64,000 nucleotides of DNA from Prochilodus magdalenae (GCA_024036415.1 JAMWET010001353.1:20001-84000); one strand, 5' to 3'; counted from the stretch's first letter, positions 1 through 11,837 are shown. Numbers and translations: made by a program. The notes: generated by a model from the letters alone, not told the origin.

Positions 1-420
1 TCAGACCTCCAGCACAAAGCTCCAGAGCCCATCAGCAGAAACAGCCGCATCACATTTTACTTGATCATGTCTCTGGCCTCTGTGTCTCTGCTCTCACTGG
101 TCACATTCATCATCTTAGTGGTGAAGTGTGCACGAAACAGCAGAAGCAACTGTCTGAGACGCTCCGGCTCTGGCAGCTACAAAAATCCCCATCGAAACTT
201 GCAACTCAAGCTGAACACAGACGGACCTATAAAGTATGTGGAGGTTCTGGGTGGGGACATGTTATCCCAGAGCCAGTCGTTCCGGTCCTGTCTCTCTCCA
301 ATGTCAGAGTTCAGTGATTTTACCCTCATTGAGCCCAGTAGCACTTTTGACTTTAAGGACATGATCAGTGTGCTGGATGCATCTTTACCTGATAGCACCT
401 GGACCTTTGAGAGCCAGCAG
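1..420 (+). CDS. Clustered protocadherin (gamma type) variable exon, 3' part only
   Basis: The window opens inside a protocadherin variable exon read in frame 1. The 140 visible codons start in the juxtamembrane stretch. A hydrophobic helix follows at about residues 20-41 (FYLIMSLASVSLLSLVTFII), then a basic stop-transfer KCARNSR. The cytoplasmic tail carries the family signature NLQLKLNTDGPIKYVEVLGG and then FRSCLSPMSEFSDFTLIEPS. The exon ends ...FESQQ at CAG CAG, followed by a consensus donor gtgagc (421-426). Phase 0 at the donor matches constant exon 1, which begins with CAA (Gln). Without splicing, translation would stop two codons later (tga, 427-429). The signal peptide, six cadherin repeats and promoter lie upstream of the window. 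The product is a homophilic neuronal adhesion receptor of the plasma membrane. The family is certain; which subgroup (A, B or C type) is not, because the ectodomain is missing. Confidence 0.93.
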
Positions 421-834
421 GTGAGCTGAAATATGCGGAGATATTATGAACACCACACTGCTTTTAGTACAGGATGTGGAATGCTATGTAGACTAAAACA
501 GCATGAAGCCCATCTTTACTGGAAGTCAGTAGCTTTAAGTTACTGAGTTGTTCTAAGGGCTGTCTTGCTTTAAGGACTTTTTTTTAACTGCATGTTCGTT
601 ACAGTCATATGCAAAACTTGGATACTGCTTGGCTAAGTTGTATATTTTCTAACCAGGAAATAAGTTAACATACTTCCTCTACAAGGAACAAACTTTAATA
701 TTCAAATATTATTAATAAAAATGATTTATAATATATTTAATTATTAATTTAAAATAACGTCCAAATATTGTACACAGTTATTGTTTATTTGCTCTTTAAC
801 ACATCTCCACTCTCCAATGAAAACCACGTATCTC

Positions 835-1035
835 CATTTGTGATGATTGTTATTTTTATGCATGACTGGAGCACCACAGTTGCCGTGTACACTGAGTGAG
901 AATTTCATGATGAATGAACCAATAGAAATGGTCTAAAAATTCCTTGGAAAAAGTCGGATTCCCTTGACTTGCATTAGCATTAAATGAGGTGTTTTCCCTC
1001 TCCTGTGAAGTTGCCATTGTGCTACTTGTTATCCT
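835..1035 (+). repeat. Dispersed repeat family, copy A
   Basis: The core reads TTTCATGATGAATGAACCAA then TAGAAATGG, followed by CTTGGAAAAAGTC and, further on, GTTGCCATT. Degenerate copies with the same order of blocks occur at 23820, 29815 (minus), 41275, 47580 (minus) and 48215. No coding capacity is visible and the class is unknown. Confidence 0.6.
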
Positions 1036-1490
1036 CTACATGTGTTATTCTTTAGACAGTGCATGAATGAAGCTCAGTCACAGTAAAACCAGTGACTACT
1101 GTAAGAAGCTTATTACAGTAAAAACCTCAGACACCAATAACTCCTGATAGACACCTACAGTGTTGTAGATGATGTGTTAACCTAATGGCACTTACAAAAT
1201 CAGCAAAACAGGCAACATGGATTGGGTGGGCAAACTTTTTCATACAACTCTATGTTATAAACGCTACACCTTGAGTATATAATCTATGACAGTAGTTCTC
1301 AAACTGGTTCTCAGGGCCCCTTAGGTGGTCTACATTTTTTTTCTATTTTAATGATGAATGGGCATTCGAAATTACTTGCAATAAAAGCCTTTACATTGAC
1401 AGTAAATAACATTTAGTTTAGCCCTATTCTAAATGACTATTTTAGAGATAGAGATGATTATTTTTTTTTTGGACAGGAAGAATATGCAAT

Positions 1491-1493
<3 letters not shown>

Positions 1494-1579
<86 letters not shown>
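1494..1579. repeat. (TC)n microsatellite
   Basis: An essentially perfect TC dinucleotide tract of about 85 bases between the two variable exons. Confidence 0.98.
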
Positions 1580-1584
<5 letters not shown>

Positions 1585-1855
1585 CTCATTATATCTCATT
1601 TGCTAAAAAGAAGATATAGCAAAATTTCTCACTTAAGTTTTACATGAGTTTGTTTCACATTAGTCTGCTGATAAATTTAGTATTTTAGTAACACTAGAAA
1701 TGCCCATATAAGCTCAGTCTATTTTTATTTCTTTATCACAGTAGAAGCTAGATGTCACGAATATATATACACTTTTAATGCAGAAACATTGTGGCAATCC
1801 TACAGCTTTCCAAGTGAATACACGCACGTGGAATAAATTGAGCCATTCAGAAACA

Positions 1856-1869
1856 GCGCCCTCGTGTGG
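1856..1869 (-). promoter_or_regulatory. CTCF-like motif, reverse orientation
   Basis: The plus strand reads GCGCCCTCGTGTGG, the reverse complement of a CTCF-type core (CCACACGAGGGCGC). It agrees with the common GCGCCCTCTAGTGG form at 12 of 14 positions. It lies about 0.8 kb upstream of the start codon at 2685. Protocadherin promoters in mammals use CTCF sites, usually nearer the start and in forward orientation, so this one may be unrelated to the promoter. Motif match only. Confidence 0.4.
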
Positions 1870-2004
1870 AGAATTTACGATCTTGCATGTGTGTAAACTT
1901 TGGATAGGCGCAGAAAGCCTACGGCTTCGCTTCTATCGACGGCAGGCGGGAACAAGTATTCAATGCAAGTAGAAAACTGTCATGATGCAGCCATAGAACA
2001 TTTC

Positions 2005-2007
2005 TCT

Positions 2008-2038
<31 letters not shown>
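2005..2038. repeat. (CA)n(TA)n microsatellite
   Basis: A short compound dinucleotide tract. Confidence 0.95.
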
Positions 2039-2229
2039 CATCCTTCTTCGTTGCCAGTAAGAGCAAGTATGTCCTCAGTCAGCCTTCTCTCAGTCTACTC
2101 TATAAGTTTTGTGGCTGCGGATGACTTTATACGGGGAACTGTACTTACCACCCGTTTTCGGGCACATCCCACACCCTGCCCTCAGAATGGCTAATAGTTA
2201 ACAGAGCGCGTCCATGCTAGTGAATATGA

Positions 2230-2479
2230 GGTGCTGGCCAATCTGAGCACAGCAGAAGCCACACTACTAGCCAGTCGTAGCGCAGGAGAGGGTATACTAC
2301 CAGCCAATCCAAGCCCAGTAGGCTGGACCTGTCGGAAAACTGGTGGGAAAGGAAATCTGGTGTGAAGAGCCTGTTGCTCACTCCTGGCCAATTGGAAGCG
2401 GCTCATTGTGGCCTAGTCTCCTCCCCTCCCCACAACGGAGAGGCAGAGGCAGCGCAGGGAAGTTTGGGGAGACGGCTAG
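2230..2479 (+). promoter_or_regulatory. Probable promoter region of the downstream variable exon
   Basis: Three CCAAT boxes in the same orientation lie at 2238 (GGCCAATC), 2304 (AGCCAATCC) and 2388 (GGCCAATTGG). They are followed by a GC-rich CTCCCCTCCCC stretch and a CTCF-like motif at 2433, all within 450 bases of the start codon at 2685. I see no convincing TATA box. Clustered protocadherin variable exons each have their own promoter, which makes this the expected place. The transcription start is not known from sequence alone. Confidence 0.55.
2433..2446 (+). promoter_or_regulatory. Candidate conserved sequence element / CTCF site
   Basis: CAACGGAGAGGCAG resembles the CTCF core CCGCGNGGNGGCAG at most informative positions and sits about 240 bases before the ATG. 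Mammalian protocadherin promoters carry their CTCF-bound conserved sequence element at a similar distance and in this orientation. The match is imperfect, so this is only a candidate. Confidence 0.35.
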
Positions 2480-2589
2480 ATGGATTCGTGTTTTTCTTCT
2501 CTTTTCCTAATTTACCGAATCAGTTTTCGGTCACCATGAACTCTTCTAAACGCCTCATTCTGCTCCACGCCAAACGGATTAAGTTTTGA
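2480..2589 (+). promoter_or_regulatory. Pair of overlapping upstream ORFs in the leader
   Basis: The first upstream ORF runs 2480-2539 (19 codons plus stop). Its TGA overlaps the start of a second, 2536-2589 (17 codons plus stop), in an ATGA arrangement. The second ATG has a good context (CACCATGA). A minimal ATG-GAT-TGA follows at 2621-2629, before the main ATG at 2685. If the transcription start is upstream of 2480, these would be expected to lower initiation at the main start. Their presence in the mRNA is inferred. Confidence 0.45.
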
Positions 2590-2684
2590 ACGGCGTGGTG
2601 GGGACCGTTTCAGCTGAAGTATGGATTGAACACCGGGAGGAAAGCCCCTTCCAAACTTTCTCTTCTCCTGCTCGCTCTCTCACA

Positions 2685-5147
2685 ATGGAGCTGAGAAAGC
2701 GGAGCCGCTACCCGGAATGGCGCGCGCTCTGGCTCACGCTCTTCCTCTCCTGCCTCTCGAGCGCGTTCGGGGAGCTCAAGTACTCCGTACAAGAGGAGCA
2801 GAAACCGGGCTCCTTCGTGGGGAATATAGCTAAAGATTTGGGCCTCGTCCCCTTTCAGAGGATTCTCGACAGAAACGCGCATATTTCGGACCCAAACGCC
2901 CAGTACTTCGAGATCAACTCGGCCAGCGGCGCCTTGGTCATCAAGGAGACCATTGACAGGGAGCGCATGTGCGGCTCGAACGCGGATTGTTCCCTGCACC
3001 TTCAGATCATCCTCGAGAAACAGCTTGAAATCCACCGCGTCGTCGTGGACATCCTGGACGTGAACGACAACGCACCGCAGTTCCCTGCGCGTAACTCCTC
3101 GCTGGAGATCTCGGAGGCGGCCGCGCCGGGAACGCGTTTCCGCCTGGAGAGCGCACGGGACCCTGACGTAGGCGTAAACTCGTTGCGCACGTACCACCTG
3201 GCGCCCAACGACTTTTTCGGCCTGAGGGTCGAGACCAAAAGCGACGGTGGCAAATTCCCGGAGCTCGTGCTGGAAAAAGCTCTGGACCGGGAGGCGCAGG
3301 CCTCGTTTCGCCTGCTCCTCACGGCCGTGGATGGTGGGCAACCCGAGAAGTCGGGCACCACCCTGCTGCTCATTAAAATCCTGGACGTGAACGACAACGC
3401 GCCGGTCTTTGACGAGCCTGTGAAAAGGGTCAGTCTTCTAGAAAACTCTCCTGTGGGAACTGTTGTAGCAAAACTCAATGCCACTGACGTGGATTCGGGA
3501 ATGAATGGGGAAGTGGCTTTCCTGTTTAGCAAGTACACACCAGACAAGATTCTGAATCTCTTCAGTGTGGACTCTAAAAGTGGAGAAATCCGTGTTATTG
3601 GGGAGGTGGATTATGAGCAAACGAGTGTTTATGACATTACTGTCCAGGCCCGGGACGGTGGAAGCCCCGCCATGGAGGGCTCCTGCAACGTCAAAGTAGA
3701 AATAACGGATGTGAACGATAACACACCAGAAGTGACACTGACCTCTCTCACCAGCCCCATCAGCGAGGATGCTGAAACCGGCACTGTCATCGCACTAATC
3801 AGTGCAAAAGACTTAGACTCTGGTAAAAATGGCCAGGTGACATTGAAGGTGTCACCAGGCTTGCCATTTAAACTGAAGTCTGTCTTTGGGGAGCATTATA
3901 GCCTGGTCACTGACAGCCGATTGGACAGGGAGACTGTCCCTGAGTACACTGTTGTTATCACAGCTACAGATGCAGGCTCACCTCCATTGTCTTCACAGAA
4001 GACGTTCGTGGTTAAGCTCTCTGATGTGAATGATAATGCTCCAATATTCTCACAGCCCTCTTACTCTGTAGACATTGCAGAGAATACTGCCTCCAGCACC
4101 CCGATAGTGGCAGTCTCAGCCTCAGACCCAGATTTGGGGGACAATGCCCGTCTCACCTACTCCATTTTAGCCTCCACTGTCCGTGGCAGCCCTGTGTCCT
4201 CTTATGTCTATATCAACCCGGAGAATGGTAATATCTTTACTATGCGCTCATTGGACTATGAGCAAATGAATGCCTTTAAAATCGAAGTGCAGGTTCAGGA
4301 CGCTGGGACGCCATCACTCCGCTCCAATGTCACTGTCCACGTCTTCGTCATCGACCAGAATGACAACACTCCCGTGGTTCTGTACCCTGCCCCCTCTGAC
4401 GACTCAGGCATCCAGCTGACCGTCCCACGCTCTGCCTCCATCGGCCACCTTGTGAACAAGATTGTGGGCTTTGACAGTGACAGTGGGCTCAATGCCTGGC
4501 TGTTCTACAGCATCGCCCCCGGAGGCGATGGAGCCTTCTTTCAAATTGGAGAGAACACTGGCGAGCTACGAACTGCACGAAAGCTGTCAGATGATGAGCA
4601 GGATGCCAGGGACCGCTCATCCTATAGCTTTGTGGTGGTCGTGCAGGACAAGGGCACTCCGCCCAAGTCCACCACTGTCTCTGTCAGCGTCAATGTGGAG
4701 GAGAAGAGCATGGACGCAGCCCAAGACTCCCACAAAACTCCAACCCGGAAAGTGAGCGGGATGACGGATATTACCCTGTACCTTATCATATCGTTGGGCT
4801 GTGTGACACTGGTCTTTCTTGTCACCACTGTAGTTGTGGTGGTGCGTTGCCTCAGACACAGGGACGACTTGACTTGCTGCTACTCAAGGAAAGGCTTCCG
4901 TTCCAGGCATGCCTACCAGCAGCGCTCTCATAAGGATCTCCACCTCCAGCTCAACACGGATGGGCCGATCCGGTACATGGAGGTGGTGGGGGGCCCTCAG
5001 GAGCCCCATACACGCACATACAGGCCATGCTACTCAACCCTCTCCAGCAGGAGTGACTTTGTGTTTGTCAAGACTCCCATGCTGAGCCATAACAACACAT
5101 TAAACATGACCCTAACCAGGAAGCACTTATTGAACTCAGCCAATGAG
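2685..5147 (+). CDS. Gamma-type protocadherin variable exon (complete), last before the constant exons
   Basis: The exon encodes 821 residues of a homophilic adhesion receptor. ATG 2685 is chosen because it has A at -3 and G at +4 and is directly followed by a signal peptide (residues 1-29, core LWLTLFLSCLSS). The same frame is open upstream to 2586 but only through a TTG. Six cadherin repeats follow, bounded by calcium-binding linkers DVNDN at 125, 234, 342 and 447 and DQNDN at 557; repeat 6 lacks a terminal linker, as usual. NXS/T sites lie at 137, 265 and 548. The transmembrane helix is about 695-720 and is followed by LHLQLNTDGPIRYMEVVGG. The donor gtgagc lies at 5148-5153, phase 0; unspliced, the frame would end at the TGA at 5169-5171. 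Being next to the constant exons is the position of the C-type exons in mammals, but the cytoplasmic tail alone does not prove C5 orthology. Confidence 0.95.
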
Positions 5148-5284
5148 GTGAGCGTTCAGCTCAGCACATGAGCCAATGGCGAGCATAATGTTCAGTAGCT
5201 CTGTACGACTTGACTTGAATACTGACTTAAAATGTTTTATGTTAGGGGAACTCATCTGTTGTCTTGGTTGGCCTTCGTCCAGCT

Positions 5285-5410
5285 GAGTGAGGTGCTCTAA
5301 AATTCCAACTAAACCCTGATGCTGATTATTTGAGGAGTTGAATTAGGTGTACTGAAGCAAGGAAATTGGCAAGCTGTGATGGACAGAGGCCATCCAGCAT
5401 GGAAGCAGGG
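5285..5410. repeat. Degenerate interspersed repeat
   Basis: The stretch around GAGTTGAATTAGGTGTACTG and the following CAAGGAAATTGGCAAGC resembles a widespread fish repeat that reads, from memory, GAGTTGAATCAGGTGTG followed by GAGCAGGG. Class uncertain. Confidence 0.4.
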
Positions 5411-8400
5411 TGTTTTGGAGCTATAAAGTAAGATCATACAGAAGGGAAGGATGTGTACTTTGGAATTGAGGCTAGAATAATAATAGTTCTCTGGCAAAAC
5501 CATAAAGAAGCAAAAGGATGAAAGAAACTGAGGAGAAAGGCAGAGGGCAGCAGGAATAACTGACATATAAGAGATTTTCAGATGTCTACCAGAGAAAACT
5601 GACTAGAAAAAGTCATACAGATATATCAGTAATCAAAATGCAGAGGTTCTAGAGGTCAGAATGAGTAAAGGGAAGTGCATAAGGTAATGAGAAGAGGCTT
5701 TGAGTGATAGAGAGAAATAGCTGGCAGATGGCAGAGAAAGGAAGAGGCAGAAATGAGTATTGTGTTGAGAAGGAAAATGGGGGATGGACAAATGAGGACA
5801 GAGAAGGACAGAGTGGACGGGGCTGTGGAGAGGAAGAAATCAATGGCTGAATAACAGGATACCAGAGGTCATCCTGTGACCCTGGACTTCCTGTTGTGCT
5901 GGACACTAGTGATTGATCCCATACCTTTTGAGTCATGGGGACTCCAATGTGTGAGCATATCACCTCGGGGCAATCCCATAATAAATCTCCATGGCAACCA
6001 AACATCCTGTAGTATTCTCCGGACCAAAGAAGGAAATGAGTTTTCTTTCAGACGCTGAGCTGAAATCCTCTCAGTAGAACTGTAGTAAATCTGTTTGGAT
6101 CTAGTAGCTTTTGTTAAACTGAACCTGGTTCTAATTATTCACTCTGCATCAGAACTCACCAATGCTCTAGCCTCGGTTTTCGCTCGCTGAAGGAAAGAAG
6201 TGTGTCAGATTCCTTACAGTTTTGGTTTTCTTGGGTCTGGAATGCGATGCATGAGGTGGAAATTTTGTGGGGCTTGAGGCCGAGGTTATTTATATCTGCT
6301 GTTTGTTGAAGCAGGACGCCCTGTCGAATCTCTGGCGTGTATGTCATGTTTCTGAAGCAAGCATGAGGAGGGATAAGCCTGAGAATGGGAATTTGTTTTC
6401 TCGTTCGTTCTCTCATTCGTTCAATCTCCCAGCTTCTCCCTGGTGTCCCATCGTTTAGTCCTAGTCCTCTGGGAGTCATTTCGGCCTTTGGGCCGTGAGG
6501 AGACCATCTGGCTCCTCTGGCATGACACGTGCACAGTGTGTCTGTATGTGTGTGTGTTTTGCGAGAGGGCATGTGAGCTGCAACAATAACAGAAGGACAG
6601 GCCACTAATGGCCCTGACATTTAGCACAGGACAGTAAATCGTTTTAGGCCTTATACTTGTGCAAATATAATAATGGTCCAAGGGCCTAAGAGGACGCTGG
6701 GTTAGTATTGCTTTATTTTGAGTCTTTTATGCTTTCTCTCCCTCCCCACATCTCACCCTTTCTCTTATGTTGCTGGTGTTATTGAGAGAATAAAGGGGGA
6801 GGAGCTTCCCCTGGCCTGCTTTGTCCTTTTTGCCCTCTTTGTGTCATTATCATGTAAACAGTTTTTATCATTCCATGGATTTTAATCTATGTACTTACAG
6901 CAGCAAATGCACTTTATACCGTCAGTTGTCTTTTAGTGTGCCGTATTCCTAGCAGTCATTTCCTCCTTCCCCCCCTCTTCCCCTTTTTACTACCCCAGTG
7001 TGTGCATGTGTTTTCCTGCTGAGGCTTCAGACCACTGTTGCAGCCATTTTCCCCTCTAAGACTGTGAGTGAGTGCATATGTGGCCCGCACTCAGTAACAG
7101 TGTTTAAAAGTGTTTGTGTGTGTGTGTGGTAGATTAACCCACATCAGTAGAGTCTTTCTGATCTCCAGTGTGTTCCTTGCCTCTCTAAGACCCCCTGCAG
7201 TGGCCTAAATTGTGCTGGTGGGGAAGAAAGTTTTGTTGGAGACCCGTATCACAGTAATCAGATTAATGAATACCCTCCAGGCAGTTTAGCGAAACTGGGG
7301 CTCTAATATGTTCAATACATAAGATTCACTTTTAAAAGCTATTGAGGGACGCTGAAAGATGCAGGAGTTGCACATGATGGTAGCAATGAGGATGATAGTT
7401 TTCATTTTCCTAACATTCTTTATTTTATTGATTTATCAGTTCGCATACCTGTTAGTAAACAAACCATACTTAGCAACGTTTAAATGGTTTATATTGAAGG
7501 AGAATTCCAGATGTTAATGCCACAATCAGATTTTCATCACAGTGATGGAAACTGAAACCAGGAGTTGCAATGCCAACAGAATAAACATCACTATTTAATC
7601 AGCTTTCCAAAACTACCAATGAACCTACGCTACCTCTCAATGGTTTATTATTCAGTTATAACTCAGTGTTGGTTGAAATTTTCTATACTAGGATTTACTA
7701 AAATCTAGATAAATACTTTATTCCCAGTTTGCAGTGTTTTGGAATTTTGGGAAGTTTGAACATTGTAAAAAATATTATATATATGTCTTAAATATTGAAT
7801 TGGTTGTCACAAAATCTCTGTTGAAGTAGTGAGATTTGGTTATCGTTTTTCAAATATGAGGCATTATGGATATTAGTTTCTTCATGAAGTAATTCTTAAT
7901 TCTGTACTGATTTCTCAATTATTTTGAGGAGTATGTTTATTAAGGTGAAATAGCAAGGTTATGGTCATTTCAAATGAAACTATTCTGAATAACTATGTGA
8001 TGCATTTTAATTATTTAGTTCTGCAGATGTTATTAAAAACGCTGGAATTCCTCTTTAAACAGAATACACAATCAGAAAAATAACTAGCTAAGAAAAGGTT
8101 TCCATGTGAGGTAAGGATGTTCTGTGCACACACTGAACTGCTTATCCTTTCAATGCAGGAAATTAAGCCCATAGGGGAACATCTTGGAGAAATAACTCAA
8201 GCCGCTGTAATGCAGCTAGCCACGGAATTCTATATTGGTCGCATTGGTTACAGGTGCTGATGTGAGAGCTGTCAGAACAATGACTCATGGATCTGTAACA
8301 AGCTTGATGATTCCAATAACATTGTGGTGTTCTTTTGTTTCTATGTGTTTCATATGCAAAGGCTGCATCCATTGATTAGAGGTTACGCCTGACAAAGAGA

Positions 8401-10531
8401 CGGAAAACGTTGTTGTGGTAAAACTTTATTAGGTCAGGAGAACTTCCTCTCTGTTGTAGAGAAGTCTTGTCTTTTGTGAGGTCAGCGAAAGGAAGTGTGC
8501 ATGCTCAGGGGCAGCTGTTTTCCATGCTTTTTCCTGCTGTGCTGTTAGGTTTTGGCGGGAAGTCTGTGTGTGTATCCGGTTTCCATGTTTATAATTGATT
8601 CTGGCACTCCAAGTGTTAACTCCCTGTTAACACATCATCTTGACCAACAGGTGTGTTTGGCCAGAAGTAAGGCTGCTAGTGACTCTTGTTCTTCTAGTGA
8701 GATTCTGTGATCTTATTTTTGCTTATTTTTTATTTTTTAATATTTTTGCTTACAGCCATAAAACTATAGGTGTTTAAAAAGTGTTTCATGGTGCAGTGCT
8801 GAACAAGAGCAAATTTGGGTCTCTAAAAAACCTTTACTGTTTTGTAAGCATCTGAATACAAAGTGAGCTGAATAACACCTGTGATTTGACTTGGCATGGA
8901 CTGGACATGTTTCTGGTGTAGGCGACATTAATGTTCAGATACTCTTACACTTAAATGTTATGGATGTCTTTCCTGGCAAAATTCTGAGGAGAAATTCTTG
9001 TACTGGGATTTTTGCCACTGCTGGTAGACCCGTATGACCATATGCTTCCATACGCCTGCAGATTCTGCTACTTCCTTCACCCTGTGGTCTTTGGAATGCC
9101 CAAATGAACTCCTTTTAGCCAATCATTATCATCTGATTTGCAAGCCAGTTTCTAGACATTAAATGATACATTGCCTGCACTGTACCACCTCTTCTCAATC
9201 TAGGAATCTCGTTACATATCCCACAGGTATTTATAGCTCCATCATTCTTGTGCAACGCCATCTGCACTAGCCTTAAGCTACTACCACCTTAAACACACAA
9301 GGTGACTAATTGTTTGTCTGGTGAGCCTCATTTTCTACCAAGTAAATAGCAAGCAAGGCTCAACCATATTTCCAAGCCAAGGATTTTTTCAAGGAAATTT
9401 CAGGTCTTTTATTTTGTAGGGTGACTCTTCTGTTTTATAGAAGTCATGTAAGTAAGAGTGTTCTGTGCTTTTGTATCTTATATTGTGGCCTATTATATTA
9501 CATCGTTGTAGGATGTTTCAGCATATGATATGCTGCGCTGCCCCATTGGAAGCTTCAGTTTTTCAGCCTGGTGGGATTCAGGCGGGGCTTTTAGTGTTGG
9601 GTAAGAGATTTTAGCCACTGAGCCACAGCTGTTTCATTAAACTCCTCACTAAAACACACAGAGTCACGGTAGACCCAGGAACGCTAAAAGCAGTGATTTA
9701 GGTTAACCTCATGTTAGAAACTCCCTAGAGATTGTGTTGAAACAGACTGCTTCTTTAATAGCCTGTGGGACAGGATAGGACCATGATTGTACAGCTGAAA
9801 GCGTGATCCAACTCAGCATCTCATCAAATGTCAGCATGGGTATACAGAAGATGCTTGTGTCATTGTGACCTCAGTTCCTCAATATCGTAGTCGTCGTACG
9901 TGGCATCTAAAATTGCTCCCTGTTACAGAGATGTGTTACAGAGTGTGCTATATAGTGCGTCTGCCATATAGTAGTATACGTGAAATTCTCTAAAATAAAT
10001 GTTGTCTGGTTCACTAGGCAGGAAACATTTTGTAGCATAGTGAATGCACAGATAGTTGATAGTTGTCATATTGATGTGTTGTGTTGTTTTTACCGTTCCT
10101 TCAAACTATGGTGATAGTGAGGGGAGACTGTGATTGAGGGATAGTAGGGAACTCCAAGAGAATTTGGACTGGAATTCTGGGCTGCTTCTGTTGGAGCTAG
10201 AGGGCCCTCCCATTTTGGCAGTGGTAGGACCTACAGATAGGACTGAGCAACAGGGAGGAGGTGTAGTGGTGAAGGGGCTTGCCAGACCCTGGTTACTGGA
10301 AATGGAAGGCAGAGATTGGAATATATAGGGTGGTAGATTGGACAGCAAAGGGGTTTCAGGAATGGCCCTCCCCACAAACCTTTTTTGTATTACATACATT
10401 GATAACATATTCATTGTAGATCTGCATATTACAGACACCAAAAGCTATTTTTAGATAGGTTTGGTTTGATATTTGTGTGTCTTGAAAACATTAAGCTAGC
10501 AAATAATGTATAACATATTGCAATTGCCGTA

Positions 10532-10590
10532 TATTTTTTGTAAGCCTGCAATTTGGCCACCTTATTTTTTGTAAGCCTGCAATTTTGGCA
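10532..10590. repeat. 31-base tandem duplication
   Basis: TATTTTTTGTAAGCCTGCAA starts at 10532 and again at 10563, giving two nearly identical copies in direct orientation. Confidence 0.85.
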
Positions 10591-11560
10591 ATTGCATCAC
10601 AAGAAATACTTTTTATACATTTGTCTGTAATCAAAGTGCTTTATATGATTGAAAGCGGTGATTCCAGTGATTGGAACACTGGTTAGACAGTGTACTTTTC
10701 TCTGTGCTTTCCCATGAGATACCGCATGACCTTGCCAGTGACCTTGAATGTTCACAGAGCTGTACTGACGCTACATTCTGTGATCACAGTGCTGGAATGT
10801 CAGGCCTTAACTAGCTCATTTTGTCCTCTCTAGTTTTCCTGTCAGCAAATAAAAGTGAGAAGAGAGATTAGCTGATAGAGAGATGGATCATAGGGAGAGT
10901 AAAAGGAAGGATAGGAGGATAGTGCGGGATCAAAGGATTAAAAAGTGAGAAAAATGCAGATGAGTAAGGTCCTCCCTCAAGTTGTCGGGAGTGTGGGCTA
11001 GACTGTGGGACTGTGTACTTACATTCCTCTCTTCGATTTGTAACCTTCAGTATCCCCACGCGGCCACACAGAAGACTCCTGTCCTTGATCGGAGAAACAG
11101 CAGCCCTGTCGGAAGGCCTGTTTTGTACACACGTACAGAGAGAGGTTATTTAGACCAATAATACTGTGTAAATGGTCCGTACAGGAATAGGTCGTGTGAC
11201 TGTCCTGAAACTGTGCTGCTGTGTACGTGGTGTTTTAGTGCTGTGTTTCTTTGCTCAGGTCTAAACTTCCTGTGTCTACATTACACAGATGGGTGCTGGC
11301 AGTAGCAGAGTGACTGTTTGCTGCGGGGGTGTGTGTAGCAGTTAAAGGAGTGTTTGCTGTGTGTGTGCTAATGGACTGTGCAGTGCTGTAATGGTTTTGT
11401 TGAGCTTTAGTGTGACAGTTATGTGTTTGTGTGCGTGTTCTGCACACTGCTAGTCTTACAGTAGAACAGCCATTAGCTTTGCTCTAATGCACATGTGAGT
11501 ATGTAGGTATGTAGTTGCTTTTTAGTATGAGGCTTTAAATAATTCATCCTTATAGCTGCC

Positions 11561-11591
11561 CTTTCTTTCTTTCTTTCTTTCTTTCTTTTTT

Positions 11592-11635
<44 letters not shown>

Positions 11636-11768
11636 ACTTCCTTCCTTCCTTCCTTCCTTCCTTCCTTCCTTCCTTTCTATCTGCTATTGTCCTATTTATT
11701 TGTATTAGTTATTTGTATCTGTATATCTCATTTGTTTTCTCATTCTCTGACTGTCTCTCTCTTTCAGT

Positions 11769-11829
<61 letters not shown>

Positions 11830-11837
11830 TATCTATC

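Larger units (their letters stand above)
421..2229. other. Intergenic spacer between two variable exons
   Basis: This spacer starts as the intron side of the first variable exon and runs to the promoter region of the next. It holds an AT-rich stretch (660-780), one copy of a dispersed repeat (about 835-1035), a (TC)n tract, a CTCF-like motif and a short (CA)n(TA)n tract. No coding exon is visible. Confidence 0.7.

Noticed and set aside
2610..3341. 243-codon open frame on the minus strand across the start of the variable exon
   Set aside because: It is the shadow of the CpG-rich first cadherin repeats; the plus-strand frame has the signal peptide and DVNDN motifs.
3002..3547. 181-codon minus-strand open frame
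   Set aside because: It is antisense to cadherin repeats 1-3, with low-stop composition due to high GC.
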